The notes under the pieces were generated by a model. It saw only the letters and a list, made by a program, of their open reading frames with translations. It was not told the DNA's origin and made no database searches. From Acetomicrobium sp. UBA5826 (GTDB lineage: Bacteria; Synergistota; Synergistia; Synergistales; Acetomicrobiaceae): DNA of 60,201 bases. Location: positions 21,028 through 81,228 of the forward strand of contig NZ_DJHF01000015.1 in the NCBI RefSeq assembly GCF_002433005.1, given 5' to 3'. This document shows positions 26,627 to 35,949 of the stretch, in pieces; within the stretch, counting starts at the first letter, position 1; every line of letters begins with the position of its first letter. The position numbers and the translations under genes are program-made.

Positions 26627-27208
26627 TCACTTTCTTATAATATTATCTATACCGTCCTTTATGCTTTGATACTGCCGAGATAACGCGTTGTACTCCTCTA
26701 TTATCCTCTCGACTCTCACTTTCGCCTCCTCATCTTGGAAATTCTTCAACATCTCCATGATGCTGTACGACTCGAAAAAGGAGTTTTTACGGCTTGGGCG
26801 CTCGCAGCCGAAGACCTCCTTTAACATCTTCAAGTCATGAGGGATATTGAAGACGTCGTTCGTCTCTTCGTAGCTAAAGAAGTAATAGATCTTCGGAAAT
26901 CCTGCCCAGGCTATGGCAGACAGGCACATCGAGCAGGGCTCGTGTGTCGAAAGAAAGATGCAGTCCTGCGGCTTTGGGTGGTCTTCAAGCTCAAAAAACT
27001 TCAATATCGTATATATCTCGCCGTGAAATATGGGGTTTTCTCCCTCATGATTGGTGGCCGCAACCACGAGGGAAAGATCGTCTGCTTTAAGTACGGCGCC
27101 GCCAAAGACCTTATGGCCTAGGGGGACGCATTTTCTAGTCTGGGGTAAAATGTCGTTCTCGATTACGTCGATAAGCCTGTTAAGTAAAGCTCTATCGTCG
27201 CAGCTCAT
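26627..27208 (-). CDS. Zinc-dependent nucleoside/purine-base deaminase
   Basis: This 193-residue member of the CMP/dCMP-tRNA-guanine deaminase superfamily has zinc ligands in FHGE (about 65) and EPCSMC (about 97-102). Between them lies a typical helix (IYTILKFFEL). Sitting next to molybdenum hydroxylases and purine permeases, it probably deaminates guanine or another aminopurine, but the substrate is inferred from context only. The start overlaps the stop of the Fe-S/FAD gene by 4 bases. Confidence 0.8.
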   Translation of the reverse strand: MSCDDRALLNRLIDVIENDILPQTRKCVPLGHKVFGGAVLKADDLSLVVAATNHEGENPIFHGEIYTILKFFELEDHPKPQDCIFLSTHEPCSMCLSAIAWAGFPKIYYFFSYEETNDVFNIPHDLKMLKEVFGCERPSRKNSFFESYSIMEMLKNFQDEEAKVRVERIIEEYNALSRQYQSIKDGIDNIIRK

Positions 27209-28563
27209 GATCTTGCCTCCTTTAAGAATCGCGATACCAATCTGCCCGTGACGCGCTTTCTGTAGTCCTTCGAAGTCCTGGGGGAGACTTCTTCGCTCGC
27301 AATGAGGCGGGCTTCGTCAATGACTTCCTCTGTTAGTTTCTTTCCCCTGAGATATTTTTCCGTCTCAGTCAAAAAGATCGGGACGGGCGACATGCTTCCC
27401 GCCGCTAAGCGGATGTCACCTACTGCCTCGCCGTCGAGCTCGATAAACCCGGCCACGGAAAGCCTTGAAATGGTTAAAGCAAGCCTGGAACCTCTTTTGT
27501 AGAAAAATTGGCGCGACTTCACCGAAGGAAGGGGTATTTTTACGCTTTTAAGCAACTCATCGGGCATTAAAACAGTCTTTCTGTAGCCGCTGTAAAGCTC
27601 CGTCACGGGTATTTCGCGCACTCCCCTTTTGCTTTGAAGGACTGCTATTGCGCCAAGGACGAAAAGCAGGGGCGGACTGTCGGCAGCGGCCGATCCGTTG
27701 ACGAGATTTCCTCCTATTGTGGCCCTATTTTGTATGGCCACGGCTCCAATTAAAGTCGAAAGATAAGCCAGGGCGGGAAAATGCTTTTTCACCAAATCCG
27801 AAGAGGCGACCTCGGAAAAGGTCGTGCCGCTTCCGATCTCCATGTAGCCATCTTCGAGCTTTATCCCCTTTAGCTCCTTCAAATTCCAGATGTCCATCAC
27901 CCTCTCGGGCTCGGGCTTTCCCTTCTTAAGGTCGGGGTAAAAATCGGTACAACCTGACAACAAGGTCACGTCCGGGTACCTTGCTAGAATTTCCAAGGCT
28001 TCCTCCAGATCGCCGGGCAAAAATACCCGGGAGGGCTCGCTTCCCTGAAGCTTTACCGATTCCTCGGACACATTATCCCTTCTGCCCTTTTCAGCAGCAA
28101 TCTTTCTGCCGTAGCCTTCGGCCGCCGCTTTGTCTACGGCGCGAAATATCCGTTCGTAACCGGTGCATCGACAGAGGTTTCCCGCCAGGGCCCACTTTAT
28201 CTCCTCTCTGGTGGGATTGGGGTTTGCGCTTAAAAGGGCCCGTGCTGCCAAGACCATCCCCGGAATACAGAATCCGCACTGTACCGCCCCCTCCTCGACG
28301 AAGGCCTTCTGAAGCGCGTCTTCCTCGCCGTCCAATCCTTCTATGGTGAGCACATCCCCGCCCCGCACCTGCAGAGCTGGAACCAGGCAGGAGTTCACGA
28401 GTTTTCCGTTTAAAATCACCGAACAGGCTCCGCACTCTCCCTCTCCGCAGCCTTCTTTGGTGCCAACATACCCAAGCTGCTCCCTCAAGACGTCAAGCAG
28501 TCGGTCCAGGGGAGAAGCCTCGGCCGTAACTTCCTGTCCGTTTAAAGTAAACCGTAACTTCAT
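27205..28563 (-). CDS. Molybdenum hydroxylase Fe-S/FAD subunit (fused small and medium)
   Basis: This 452-residue subunit passes electrons from the molybdenum site to FAD. Residues 1-155 are a two-cluster ferredoxin module (GCGEGECGAC, QCGFCIPGM, CRCTGYERI). Residues about 175-450 are the CO-dehydrogenase-type FAD domain (LLSGCTDFYPDL, IQNRATIGGNL). In the other two sets here these are separate genes. SGCTD replaces the usual AGGTD, so flavin binding may differ. ATGA overlap with the large subunit upstream indicates co-translation. Confidence 0.9.
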   Translation of the reverse strand: MKLRFTLNGQEVTAEASPLDRLLDVLREQLGYVGTKEGCGEGECGACSVILNGKLVNSCLVPALQVRGGDVLTIEGLDGEEDALQKAFVEEGAVQCGFCIPGMVLAARALLSANPNPTREEIKWALAGNLCRCTGYERIFRAVDKAAAEGYGRKIAAEKGRRDNVSEESVKLQGSEPSRVFLPGDLEEALEILARYPDVTLLSGCTDFYPDLKKGKPEPERVMDIWNLKELKGIKLEDGYMEIGSGTTFSEVASSDLVKKHFPALAYLSTLIGAVAIQNRATIGGNLVNGSAAADSPPLLFVLGAIAVLQSKRGVREIPVTELYSGYRKTVLMPDELLKSVKIPLPSVKSRQFFYKRGSRLALTISRLSVAGFIELDGEAVGDIRLAAGSMSPVPIFLTETEKYLRGKKLTEEVIDEARLIASEEVSPRTSKDYRKRVTGRLVSRFLKEARS

Positions 28564-30896
28564 GATCGTCTTTCATCCCCTTCTTGCTCGAGCGAAGTCA
28601 AAATCTCCCCCGTCACGGGAAGCCTGGTGGGAAAAAGTCCTGTAGCGTGCTCAATGGCTGACGCCACCGCAGGTCCTCCCCCGCTTAAAGGCATTTCACC
28701 CAATCCCTTTGCCCCAAAGGCTCCCCTGCTGCAGGGAATTTCCATAAGTTCCACGAAGAAGTCGGGGCAATCGACGCTGGTAGGAATGGCGTAGTTGGCA
28801 AGCCTGTTGTTCCTGTATCTACCGCCTTCCATCTCTATGACCTCTAGGTAACCGTATCCTAATCCCTGGAGGCTTCCGCCTTCTACCTGACCAAGGGCGA
28901 GCAAGGGATTTATAGCAGTACCGACGTCAACGACAACGGTGTCTCGCAAGGGCCTCACTTCCCAGGTATCTGTATCGACTTCTACTTCTAAAACGTTAGC
29001 TCCCCAGGCGTAACCCTGGTATGCGTCCCCCTGACATTTCTCGTCGTCCCAGTTAAGCTCCGGGGGATGGACGTAATCGCCTATGACTTCAAGCGGTCCC
29101 ATTTCTTCCTCGATCCGTCGGGCTATTTCAAAAAAGTCAGCTAGGGGAGTACCGTTTTCAAAAAATGTTCCCTTTGCATAGGTTATATCCTCAAGTGAGA
29201 CGTCAAAATGCCTGGATACGTACTCCTTGAGCTGCATAATTAGCTTTTCTGTCCCACGAAGCACGATCTTTCCCACGATCATGGTGGTGCGAGAGGCGAC
29301 TGTCGGACCGCTGTCAGGGGCCTTGGACGTATCGGGCTGGCAATACTTCACCTTCTCGAAGGGAATTTGAAGGCCCTGAGCTGCTATTTGAGTGAGCACC
29401 GTCGCTGCGCCTTGCCCCATCTCGACGTTGCTCACGTGAAGTTCGACTGACTCTCTCGCCACAAAAAGCTTTATTTTTCCGTTGATCTTCTGCTCTCCTG
29501 CTCCAGTAAAACCTCCTCCGTGAAGGAAAAGCGACACACCGATGCCACGTTTTTTCGGGCCCTGATCTTTTGAATATTCGGCCCTCTTTCTTTCGTATTC
29601 GGAGATCGCCAAGGCACGCTCAAAGACTAGCCTTGCACCGTCGTCCTCGACCCTTTGACCAAAGGGAAAGGCATCTCCGCTCTTTAACAGGTTTTTACGC
29701 CTCACTTCTACAGGGCTTAAACCAAGCGTCCTTGCGATTTTATCCATCTGTCTTTCCATAGCAAATATGCTTTGAGGCGCGCCAAAGCCCCTGAAGGCAC
29801 CGTTTGGCGGGGTGTTTGTGGCCACAGCCCTGGCAATGATTCGTGCGTTTGGTATCTGGTAGCAGCCCGTAGCGTGAAGCAGCGACCTTTGAAGCACTAC
29901 GATGCTCAAGGTCGTATAAGCTCCTCCGTCAAGTACCAGGTCTACGTCCTGGGCGACTATCGTGCCGTCCTTTTTTACCCCTGTTCTGTGCCTTATCCTG
30001 GAAGGGTGTCTCTTGGTGGTGGAGACCATATCTTCGGCCCTGTCGTAGATGATCTTCACGGGCCTTTTGGCCTTCAAGGCCAGCACGGCTGCGTGTATCG
30101 CAAGAAGGGAGGGAAAATCTTCCTTTCCGCCAAAGCCTCCGCCCGTAACGGCCTGTTTTATGATGACCTTATCGGGCGGGAGGTTTAAAGCATGCGTCAT
30201 GGCGCCATGTATATAGTAAGGACACTGAAGCGAACCTACTACCTCCACGCCTCCATCGTCGCGGGGAAGGGCCACCATCCCCTGGGGTTCCAGGTAAAGC
30301 TGCTCCTGATGGCCCGTCCTGTAAGTTTCTTCAATGATGATATCTGCTTCTTTAAATGCCTCGTCGACGTCTCCTCTTTTTACTTCGAACTTGGCAAGTA
30401 TGTTGTCATTGCCCCAGATCACGTTTTTGCCCTCAAGGGCCTCCTCGATGGAAAGAACAGGCTCCAGTGGTTCGATTTCAACCTTTACGGCCTTTAGTGC
30501 AGCCTTGAGGAGTGCCTTTGTAGGGGCGGCAACGAGCGCTATGGGTTCCGATACGTAATTTACGATATCCTCTGCCAATACGGGCATGTCACGCCTTACC
30601 ATGGCCACCTCATTCGGGCCCGGAAGGTCTTTTGCCGTCACAAAGACCACCTTCGACCAGTCAAAGGACGGATCCTGCCTGATACCAACGATCCTTCCGC
30701 GGGGCACGTCGCTTCTCACAGTGCCCCCGTACCAACAACCAGGGATTGGGCAGTCATCGATGTACTCTGCCTTCCCCATAACCTTATCCCAGGCATCTAC
30801 CCTGACGACGGGCTTTCCGACAACATCCCTGAATTCTTTTTCCGTCGGCGTAACCTTTAATTTTTCAACCAAAGGGCAACATCTCCCCTCATCCAA
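28560..30896 (-). CDS. Molybdenum hydroxylase large subunit (xanthine dehydrogenase family), set 1
   Basis: This 778-residue catalytic subunit holds the molybdopterin site: VTGGGFGGKEDF (about 240), NGAFRGFGAPQS (about 355) and the late GLGEMPLSGGG, whose Glu fits the catalytic base. The family hydroxylates purines or other N-heterocycles. Context next to purine permeases and a deaminase suggests xanthine, hypoxanthine or a related purine. It pairs with the fused Fe-S/FAD subunit. No selenocysteine codon is visible, but selenium-dependent members carry labile Se on Mo, so dependence cannot be judged. Confidence 0.9.
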   Translation of the reverse strand: MDEGRCCPLVEKLKVTPTEKEFRDVVGKPVVRVDAWDKVMGKAEYIDDCPIPGCWYGGTVRSDVPRGRIVGIRQDPSFDWSKVVFVTAKDLPGPNEVAMVRRDMPVLAEDIVNYVSEPIALVAAPTKALLKAALKAVKVEIEPLEPVLSIEEALEGKNVIWGNDNILAKFEVKRGDVDEAFKEADIIIEETYRTGHQEQLYLEPQGMVALPRDDGGVEVVGSLQCPYYIHGAMTHALNLPPDKVIIKQAVTGGGFGGKEDFPSLLAIHAAVLALKAKRPVKIIYDRAEDMVSTTKRHPSRIRHRTGVKKDGTIVAQDVDLVLDGGAYTTLSIVVLQRSLLHATGCYQIPNARIIARAVATNTPPNGAFRGFGAPQSIFAMERQMDKIARTLGLSPVEVRRKNLLKSGDAFPFGQRVEDDGARLVFERALAISEYERKRAEYSKDQGPKKRGIGVSLFLHGGGFTGAGEQKINGKIKLFVARESVELHVSNVEMGQGAATVLTQIAAQGLQIPFEKVKYCQPDTSKAPDSGPTVASRTTMIVGKIVLRGTEKLIMQLKEYVSRHFDVSLEDITYAKGTFFENGTPLADFFEIARRIEEEMGPLEVIGDYVHPPELNWDDEKCQGDAYQGYAWGANVLEVEVDTDTWEVRPLRDTVVVDVGTAINPLLALGQVEGGSLQGLGYGYLEVIEMEGGRYRNNRLANYAIPTSVDCPDFFVELMEIPCSRGAFGAKGLGEMPLSGGGPAVASAIEHATGLFPTRLPVTGEILTSLEQEGDERRS

Positions 30897-30901
30897 CGGG
30901 A

Positions 30902-32275
30902 TTATTGGTTTTTATTATAAAACACGTAATTTATAAGCAAATTGCTCACAATACCCACAGTGACGGCCAAAAATACGTTATTTGTTAGGTAAAGTTTCAC
31001 GAAGGGATGCAAAGTCCCAAGCCAGGCGCCCCTGTCCAAATTTAAATAGTAGGGCATCATGACGGAGATCCCAAGGGTAACTCCAGCTACGATCATGTTA
31101 CCGAAGTTGTTTTTGACATCGGACATGACGGTGTTAATGCCAGAAAGCAGTATCAAACCCGCGCTTATTATAAAGGCTCCGCCTATGACCGACTTTGGGA
31201 TCGCAGCCAGGATCGTGGTAAACTTGGGACACAGCCCGTAAAGAAGGAATATAAAAGCCGCTGTTTGCGTGACTATCCTGCTTGCGATCCCCGTCGAAGC
31301 TATGATACCGGCGTTCTGGCTTGCGCTGGTGACAGGAAGGCCTCCGAAAAGGGAACACAAAGCGCAGGAAAAGCCCTCGGCAGCTATTCCCCTGTTCATA
31401 TGTTTTACCTTGTAAGGCTCGGCCGCTGCGGTACATATGGCAGCATAATCCCCTATGGACTCAAACATGGAGCATGCATATCCCGTTAGCACCAATAAAA
31501 TGGCGGAAAAACTTATTATCATAGGCGATGTCGCACCGTCGTAGCCCTTGAAGGGGAAAAGCTTTGGAAGGCTTACCCAGCCTGCGCGGGCAACGCTTCC
31601 CCAATCGAAAATACCCAGAACCGTTCCACCAATTATACCCACAATAAGAATTGAGATGAGCACAAAGCCCCTGGAGATCAGGCCCTTAAGTTTAAACCGC
31701 AAAAAGAGGGCAAAGAGAAAACTTATTATCCCAAGTGACAAATGTAGGGCATTCGGAATGGCAAATACCCAAGAAAGAGAGATGCGGGTTATAACAAAGC
31801 CAATAGTTGCAACTACTGACCCCACAACGACTGGTGGCATGAATTTCCTTAAAACCGTGAGTACTCTGGATGCTCCGAAAAGTCCCTCGATAATACCGCC
31901 AGCAAAGGCAGCTCCCCAGGCGGTGGTGAGCCCGTAGGGATAAGTTTTGGCTATCGAAGCCATGTTTATGAATATGGGAACGGAAGGAAGCTGCACCACT
32001 GGAAGCCTGTTTCCCAGGGTGGTCTGTATCATCGTCGCCACGAAAACGCCTATGAAGCAGTAGCTTATCATGGAAGGCGTAACGCTTTCCGGAAGCCCCG
32101 CCATGGCCACGAATGCCGTAGCCCAGATGAAGGGGCTGAAATCTACCAAGGTTAGCTGGAGGGCGTAATAAAGCGTTTCAAACACGGACTTCGGCTTCTC
32201 GTCTATCGTCAAAACAGGCTTCGTCAAAGCCTCCACTTCCTGCTTAAATACTGCCTGTTCGGGATCATACGCCAT
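30902..32275 (-). CDS. NCS2-family xanthine/uracil permease
   Basis: This permease of about 457 residues has a dozen membrane spans. QNAGIIASTGIASR at about 320 matches the NCS2/NAT signature, and EGLFGASR lies earlier. NCS2 proteins import xanthine, urate or uracil. It sits between two molybdenum-hydroxylase sets. I prefer ATG 32275 (MAYDPEQ, with AGGATGGTG upstream) to a TTG at 32302. Confidence 0.88.
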   Translation of the reverse strand: MAYDPEQAVFKQEVEALTKPVLTIDEKPKSVFETLYYALQLTLVDFSPFIWATAFVAMAGLPESVTPSMISYCFIGVFVATMIQTTLGNRLPVVQLPSVPIFINMASIAKTYPYGLTTAWGAAFAGGIIEGLFGASRVLTVLRKFMPPVVVGSVVATIGFVITRISLSWVFAIPNALHLSLGIISFLFALFLRFKLKGLISRGFVLISILIVGIIGGTVLGIFDWGSVARAGWVSLPKLFPFKGYDGATSPMIISFSAILLVLTGYACSMFESIGDYAAICTAAAEPYKVKHMNRGIAAEGFSCALCSLFGGLPVTSASQNAGIIASTGIASRIVTQTAAFIFLLYGLCPKFTTILAAIPKSVIGGAFIISAGLILLSGINTVMSDVKNNFGNMIVAGVTLGISVMMPYYLNLDRGAWLGTLHPFVKLYLTNNVFLAVTVGIVSNLLINYVFYNKNQ

Positions 32276-32303
32276 TATTTTCACCATCCTTTTTAAAATC
32301 AAA

Positions 32304-32334
32304 GGGGCATCCCGCAGCGGACACCCCTTTTGCC
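32304..32334 (-). terminator. Hairpin after molybdenum-hydroxylase set 2
   Basis: On the minus strand GGGG...CCCC with an inner TCC/GGA stem is followed by TTTGATTTT. It may partly end the long upstream transcript before the permease. Confidence 0.4.
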
Positions 32335-34662
32335 TTAGCCTACTCCCTTTTCCTTGATTGCCTTTAAGACGCGCTCGGGCGTCATGGGAAGGTCGTACAT
32401 CCTGATTCCTACGGCGTCGTAAATGGCGTTTGCGATTGCAGGCCCCGGCGTATTGATGGCCACTTCTCCTACAGATTTGGCCCCGTAAGGTCCGTATTCC
32501 TCGAAAGAAGGCACGAGTATAGTGACGATCTCCGGTAAGTCCGTGGTCTTATATACCTTGTAGTCCCAGAAGCTGGGGTTTTTCATCTTCCCCTTCTCGT
32601 CAAAGAGGTACTCCTCGCAGAGAGAAAAGCTTACGCCGTTTAATACTGCTCCTTCCACCTGCCCCTCGGCAAGCTTCGGGTTTAAGACGTTGCCGCAGTC
32701 CATGGCCGTAACGACCTTGAGGGGTCTGACGATACCGGTCTTTATGTCGACTTCCACTTCGGCGAAGGTGGCACAAAAAGGGAAGGGCGACACGGGGCTG
32801 ACAAAGGAGGCGCTTTCCTCGATCTGAAACTGGTTTTTCGCATAAAAGGCATAGTAAGCCACGTCTTTAAAGCTTAGGCTTCGGCCGCTTTTTACGTGAG
32901 AGACTTCCTCCACCCCCAGGGTCAGCTCTTCCCTGGGGCATTCGAGCATCTCCGAAGCGACTTCCATGATCCTCTCCGCCACCTTTTGGGCGCACCTTTT
33001 GACGGCGTTGCCCGATACGTAAGTTGTGGAAGAAGCATAGGCTCCCACGTCGTAGGGCGTGAGGTCCGTATCGGAAGAAAGCACTATTATCTTCTCCGAT
33101 GGCACCTTTAATGTTTCGGCCGCAATTTGGGCGAGCACCGTATCGGAGCCCGTCCCTATATCTGTGGCCCCAACGTAAAGGTTAAAGGAGCCGTCCTCGT
33201 TCATCTTTATGTGGGCGCCGCCCATGTCTATCAGGGGAATGCCCGATCCCTGGGTCGCTACGGCCATTCCGACGCCGTAGCATTTGTCGCCCTCTTTCCT
33301 TTTGGCTCCTCTCTTTTCCTTCCACCCGATGACTCGTGCAGCCTCGTCTATGCACTCGGAAAGCTTACAGGAAGTGACGACCTGCTCGTGTCCGGTCTTG
33401 CCCTCGCCTATGGCTTTGAAGACCTCTGAGGTCTCGCCCGTCTTTATGTGCCACTTCTTGACGAACTCGGCCATGTCTATGCCGAGAAGCCTCGTTATGT
33501 GATCTATGTGCTGATTGAGCCCGAAAAATCCTTGGGTGGCTCCGTAGCCTCTATAGGCTCCGCCGACGGGGAGATTGGTGTATACACAGTCGGCGTAGAA
33601 AGAGACGTTTTCTATTTTGTTGAAGAGAGGAAGTACCTTGGCGCCCGTATTTGCCAGGACGGTAGGCCCATGGGGCCCGTATGCACCTGCGTTCATGAGG
33701 TCATCGATCTCCATGGCGACGATTGTGCCGTCGTTTTTGACGCCCATCTTTATCCTGGAGCGCATGGCGTGCCTCGTCCTTCCCGATACGAAGTACTCCT
33801 CCCTGGAGGTTACTATCTGTGCCGGCCGCTTCGTCCTCCATGCAACCAATGCCACGTAAGGCTCAAGCAGCACTTCCTGCTTGCTCCCGAATCCGCCTCC
33901 AATGCGGGGCTTGATCACCCTTATTTTGCCCAGAGGAATTCCCAATATGTTGGAAACTATCCTCCTGGCGTGGAAGGGAACCTGAGTCGAGGTAATGAGA
34001 ACCAGTCTGCCGTAGTGATCAAACGTGGCCTTCGTCACGTGCGTCTCCAGGGCACAGTGGGAGGCGATATGGGTATAGTAAGTTGCCTCCTGCACGAAGT
34101 CCGCCTCTTCAAATCCTTTCTGTGAATCGCCATATAAGAAGGCTATCCTGGCAGCAAGGTTTTTCTCCGGCCTGTATATGGCGGAAGGTATCATGACGTG
34201 CTCTTCTCCGTCGTGAAGTACGGGCGCTCCATCTTTTTCGGCCTCTTCAATATCGAAAAGGGCAGGAAGCATCTCGTATTCCACCTTGATTTTCTTCACC
34301 GCTTCCTTCGCTATCTCTTCGCTTTCTGCTGCTACCAGGGCCACCCTGTCGCCGACGAACCTCACCTTTTCATCGAACATGTACATGTCGTAGGGCGAAG
34401 GCTCCGGATGTGACTGGCCTGCGGAGGTGTAAAGTACCCTTGGGGTGTTTTTGTAGGTCAACACCAGCGCGACTCCCGGCATCGATTCGGCTTCGACTGT
34501 ATCTATGCTTTTTATCTTCGCATGAGCGTGGGGCGAGTACAGAAAAGCTATATGAAGGGGATCTTTAAGCGCAAAGTCGTCAGCAAAGAGCGGTTCGCCC
34601 GCCGCGAGCGCCAGGGCATCGACTTTCTCCTTATTTTTTCCAATGTTGATATAATCAGTCAT
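32335..34662 (-). CDS. Molybdenum hydroxylase large subunit, set 2 (XdhD-like)
   Basis: This 775-residue catalytic subunit has PRIGGGFGSKQEV (about 245), GGAYRGYGATQ (about 345) and SVGEVAINTPGP near the C-terminus. It follows ssnA, a YgfM-like FAD subunit and an Fe-S subunit in transcription order, the same set as E. coli ssnA-ygfM-xdhD except that the Fe-S module is separate. That context favours a purine-related hydroxylase, still of unproven substrate. Its start overlaps the Fe-S gene by 8 bases. Confidence 0.88.
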   Translation of the reverse strand: MTDYINIGKNKEKVDALALAAGEPLFADDFALKDPLHIAFLYSPHAHAKIKSIDTVEAESMPGVALVLTYKNTPRVLYTSAGQSHPEPSPYDMYMFDEKVRFVGDRVALVAAESEEIAKEAVKKIKVEYEMLPALFDIEEAEKDGAPVLHDGEEHVMIPSAIYRPEKNLAARIAFLYGDSQKGFEEADFVQEATYYTHIASHCALETHVTKATFDHYGRLVLITSTQVPFHARRIVSNILGIPLGKIRVIKPRIGGGFGSKQEVLLEPYVALVAWRTKRPAQIVTSREEYFVSGRTRHAMRSRIKMGVKNDGTIVAMEIDDLMNAGAYGPHGPTVLANTGAKVLPLFNKIENVSFYADCVYTNLPVGGAYRGYGATQGFFGLNQHIDHITRLLGIDMAEFVKKWHIKTGETSEVFKAIGEGKTGHEQVVTSCKLSECIDEAARVIGWKEKRGAKRKEGDKCYGVGMAVATQGSGIPLIDMGGAHIKMNEDGSFNLYVGATDIGTGSDTVLAQIAAETLKVPSEKIIVLSSDTDLTPYDVGAYASSTTYVSGNAVKRCAQKVAERIMEVASEMLECPREELTLGVEEVSHVKSGRSLSFKDVAYYAFYAKNQFQIEESASFVSPVSPFPFCATFAEVEVDIKTGIVRPLKVVTAMDCGNVLNPKLAEGQVEGAVLNGVSFSLCEEYLFDEKGKMKNPSFWDYKVYKTTDLPEIVTILVPSFEEYGPYGAKSVGEVAINTPGPAIANAIYDAVGIRMYDLPMTPERVLKAIKEKGVG

Positions 34663-35131
34663 TTTCCTTCACCTTCCTCGCGGCAAGTTTCACGGCATCT
34701 ATTATCTTTACGTAACCCGTGCACCTGCAGAAATTTCCGTCAAGGGCTTCCTTTATCTCTTCGTCGGTAGGATCAGGGTTTCTTTGAAGCAAGGCGTAAG
34801 TGGCAAGCACCATGCCAGGAGTGCAAAATCCACACTGTACTGCTCCCGCCTCAACGAAGGCCTCTTGTATCGGGTGGGGTTCGTGAATAGACCCTATGCC
34901 TTTGACCGTCGTTATTTTTCTTTCGCCTACGGAAGCAGCATAAACCATGCAGGAGTTTACGAGTTCTCCATCGAGCAGAACGCTGCAGGCGCCGCAAAAG
35001 CCTTCCCTGCAGCCGCATTTTACCTCCGTAAAGCCGTTGTCGCGCAAAAGGTCTAACAGCCTGGCATGGGGAGCGAATTCCAGTTCGTGTACTTTTCCGT
35101 TTATGTTAAACGATGCCTTCATCTCCATCAC
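34655..35131 (-). CDS. 2Fe-2S subunit of molybdenum hydroxylase set 2
   Basis: This 158-residue ferredoxin-type subunit has the first cluster in CGCREGFCGACSV...SC (about 38-60) and the second in QCGFCTPGM and FCRCTGY (about 100-140). It shuttles electrons from molybdenum to the FAD subunit. Four-base and eight-base overlaps with its neighbours show a tight translational unit. Confidence 0.93.
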   Translation of the reverse strand: MMEMKASFNINGKVHELEFAPHARLLDLLRDNGFTEVKCGCREGFCGACSVLLDGELVNSCMVYAASVGERKITTVKGIGSIHEPHPIQEAFVEAGAVQCGFCTPGMVLATYALLQRNPDPTDEEIKEALDGNFCRCTGYVKIIDAVKLAARKVKEND

Positions 35132-35949
35132 CTCGCACTTGCTAAGGCGTCAAACCCGCGCATGAGCAATACCCTTGCGACCTCGGCCAGATAAGGGCCG
35201 CTTCCTGCTGGTTTGTCTGCAAACTCAAGCTTCACGTCGTCAAAAAGGCGATCAGGGTCAATAGCTTTCAGCGATTTACCCTTAAAGCCGGCTTCAACCG
35301 CATTCAGCCTTTCGTAGACCTTCTTGCAACCGGTAACGACTATCTTCGCCTCGTCTACTACATCGCCCTTCATGGAAAAGCCCAACGTAACGGTCAAAGC
35401 GGAATAATCGTTTGCGGTACGGGCAAACCTGTCGAAAAAGAAGCACGTCGAGCCGCCTGCCTGAAAATTGACTTCTGTCACGGCGCATCCCTGAAATTTG
35501 GCCTTGTTCGACAAGAACTCTTCATATGAATAGGTGCCGTTTAATTTGCCTACAACGTTCAATTTTGCATCCAACGCTAAAAGGGGACCCATAAAGTTAG
35601 ACCAAAGGGGCGACAAAAACACGCTTCCACCGACGGTGATGCGGTTTCTTAGAGGTGTCGTCGCCGTGCATTTTAAAGCCTTGACAAGCAAGTGGTCGCT
35701 TTCTAAGGAGTCCATAACTCGACTCAGGGTTGCCGTCGCTCCGATGCGCCAGATGTCGCCATCTTTCTTGACATAGTTTAGGGGTAAAGAGGAGATGTCA
35801 ATAACCCGCTTTGCCGATTTTATCCTCTCTTCCTTTATAGCCGTGCCGCCTGCATGGATAAACACACCCTCTTCCTTTAAAAGCTCTGCCAGTTCTTCCA
35901 GGCTTTTTGGAAAATACCACTCCATCGCTTTCAACTCCTTTTCTTCCAA
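35128..35949 (-). CDS. FAD-binding subunit of molybdenum hydroxylase set 2 (YgfM-like)
   Basis: This 273-residue protein has the CO-dehydrogenase flavoprotein fold. The FAD loops are FIHAGGTAI (about 30) and PLRNRITVGGSVF (about 100). It is shorter and more divergent than the set 3 counterpart, as YgfM is in E. coli. Position directly after ssnA and before the Fe-S gene supports the YgfM comparison. It overlaps the ssnA end by 19 bases. Confidence 0.85.
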   Translation of the reverse strand: MEEKELKAMEWYFPKSLEELAELLKEEGVFIHAGGTAIKEERIKSAKRVIDISSLPLNYVKKDGDIWRIGATATLSRVMDSLESDHLLVKALKCTATTPLRNRITVGGSVFLSPLWSNFMGPLLALDAKLNVVGKLNGTYSYEEFLSNKAKFQGCAVTEVNFQAGGSTCFFFDRFARTANDYSALTVTLGFSMKGDVVDEAKIVVTGCKKVYERLNAVEAGFKGKSLKAIDPDRLFDDVKLEFADKPAGSGPYLAEVARVLLMRGFDALASAR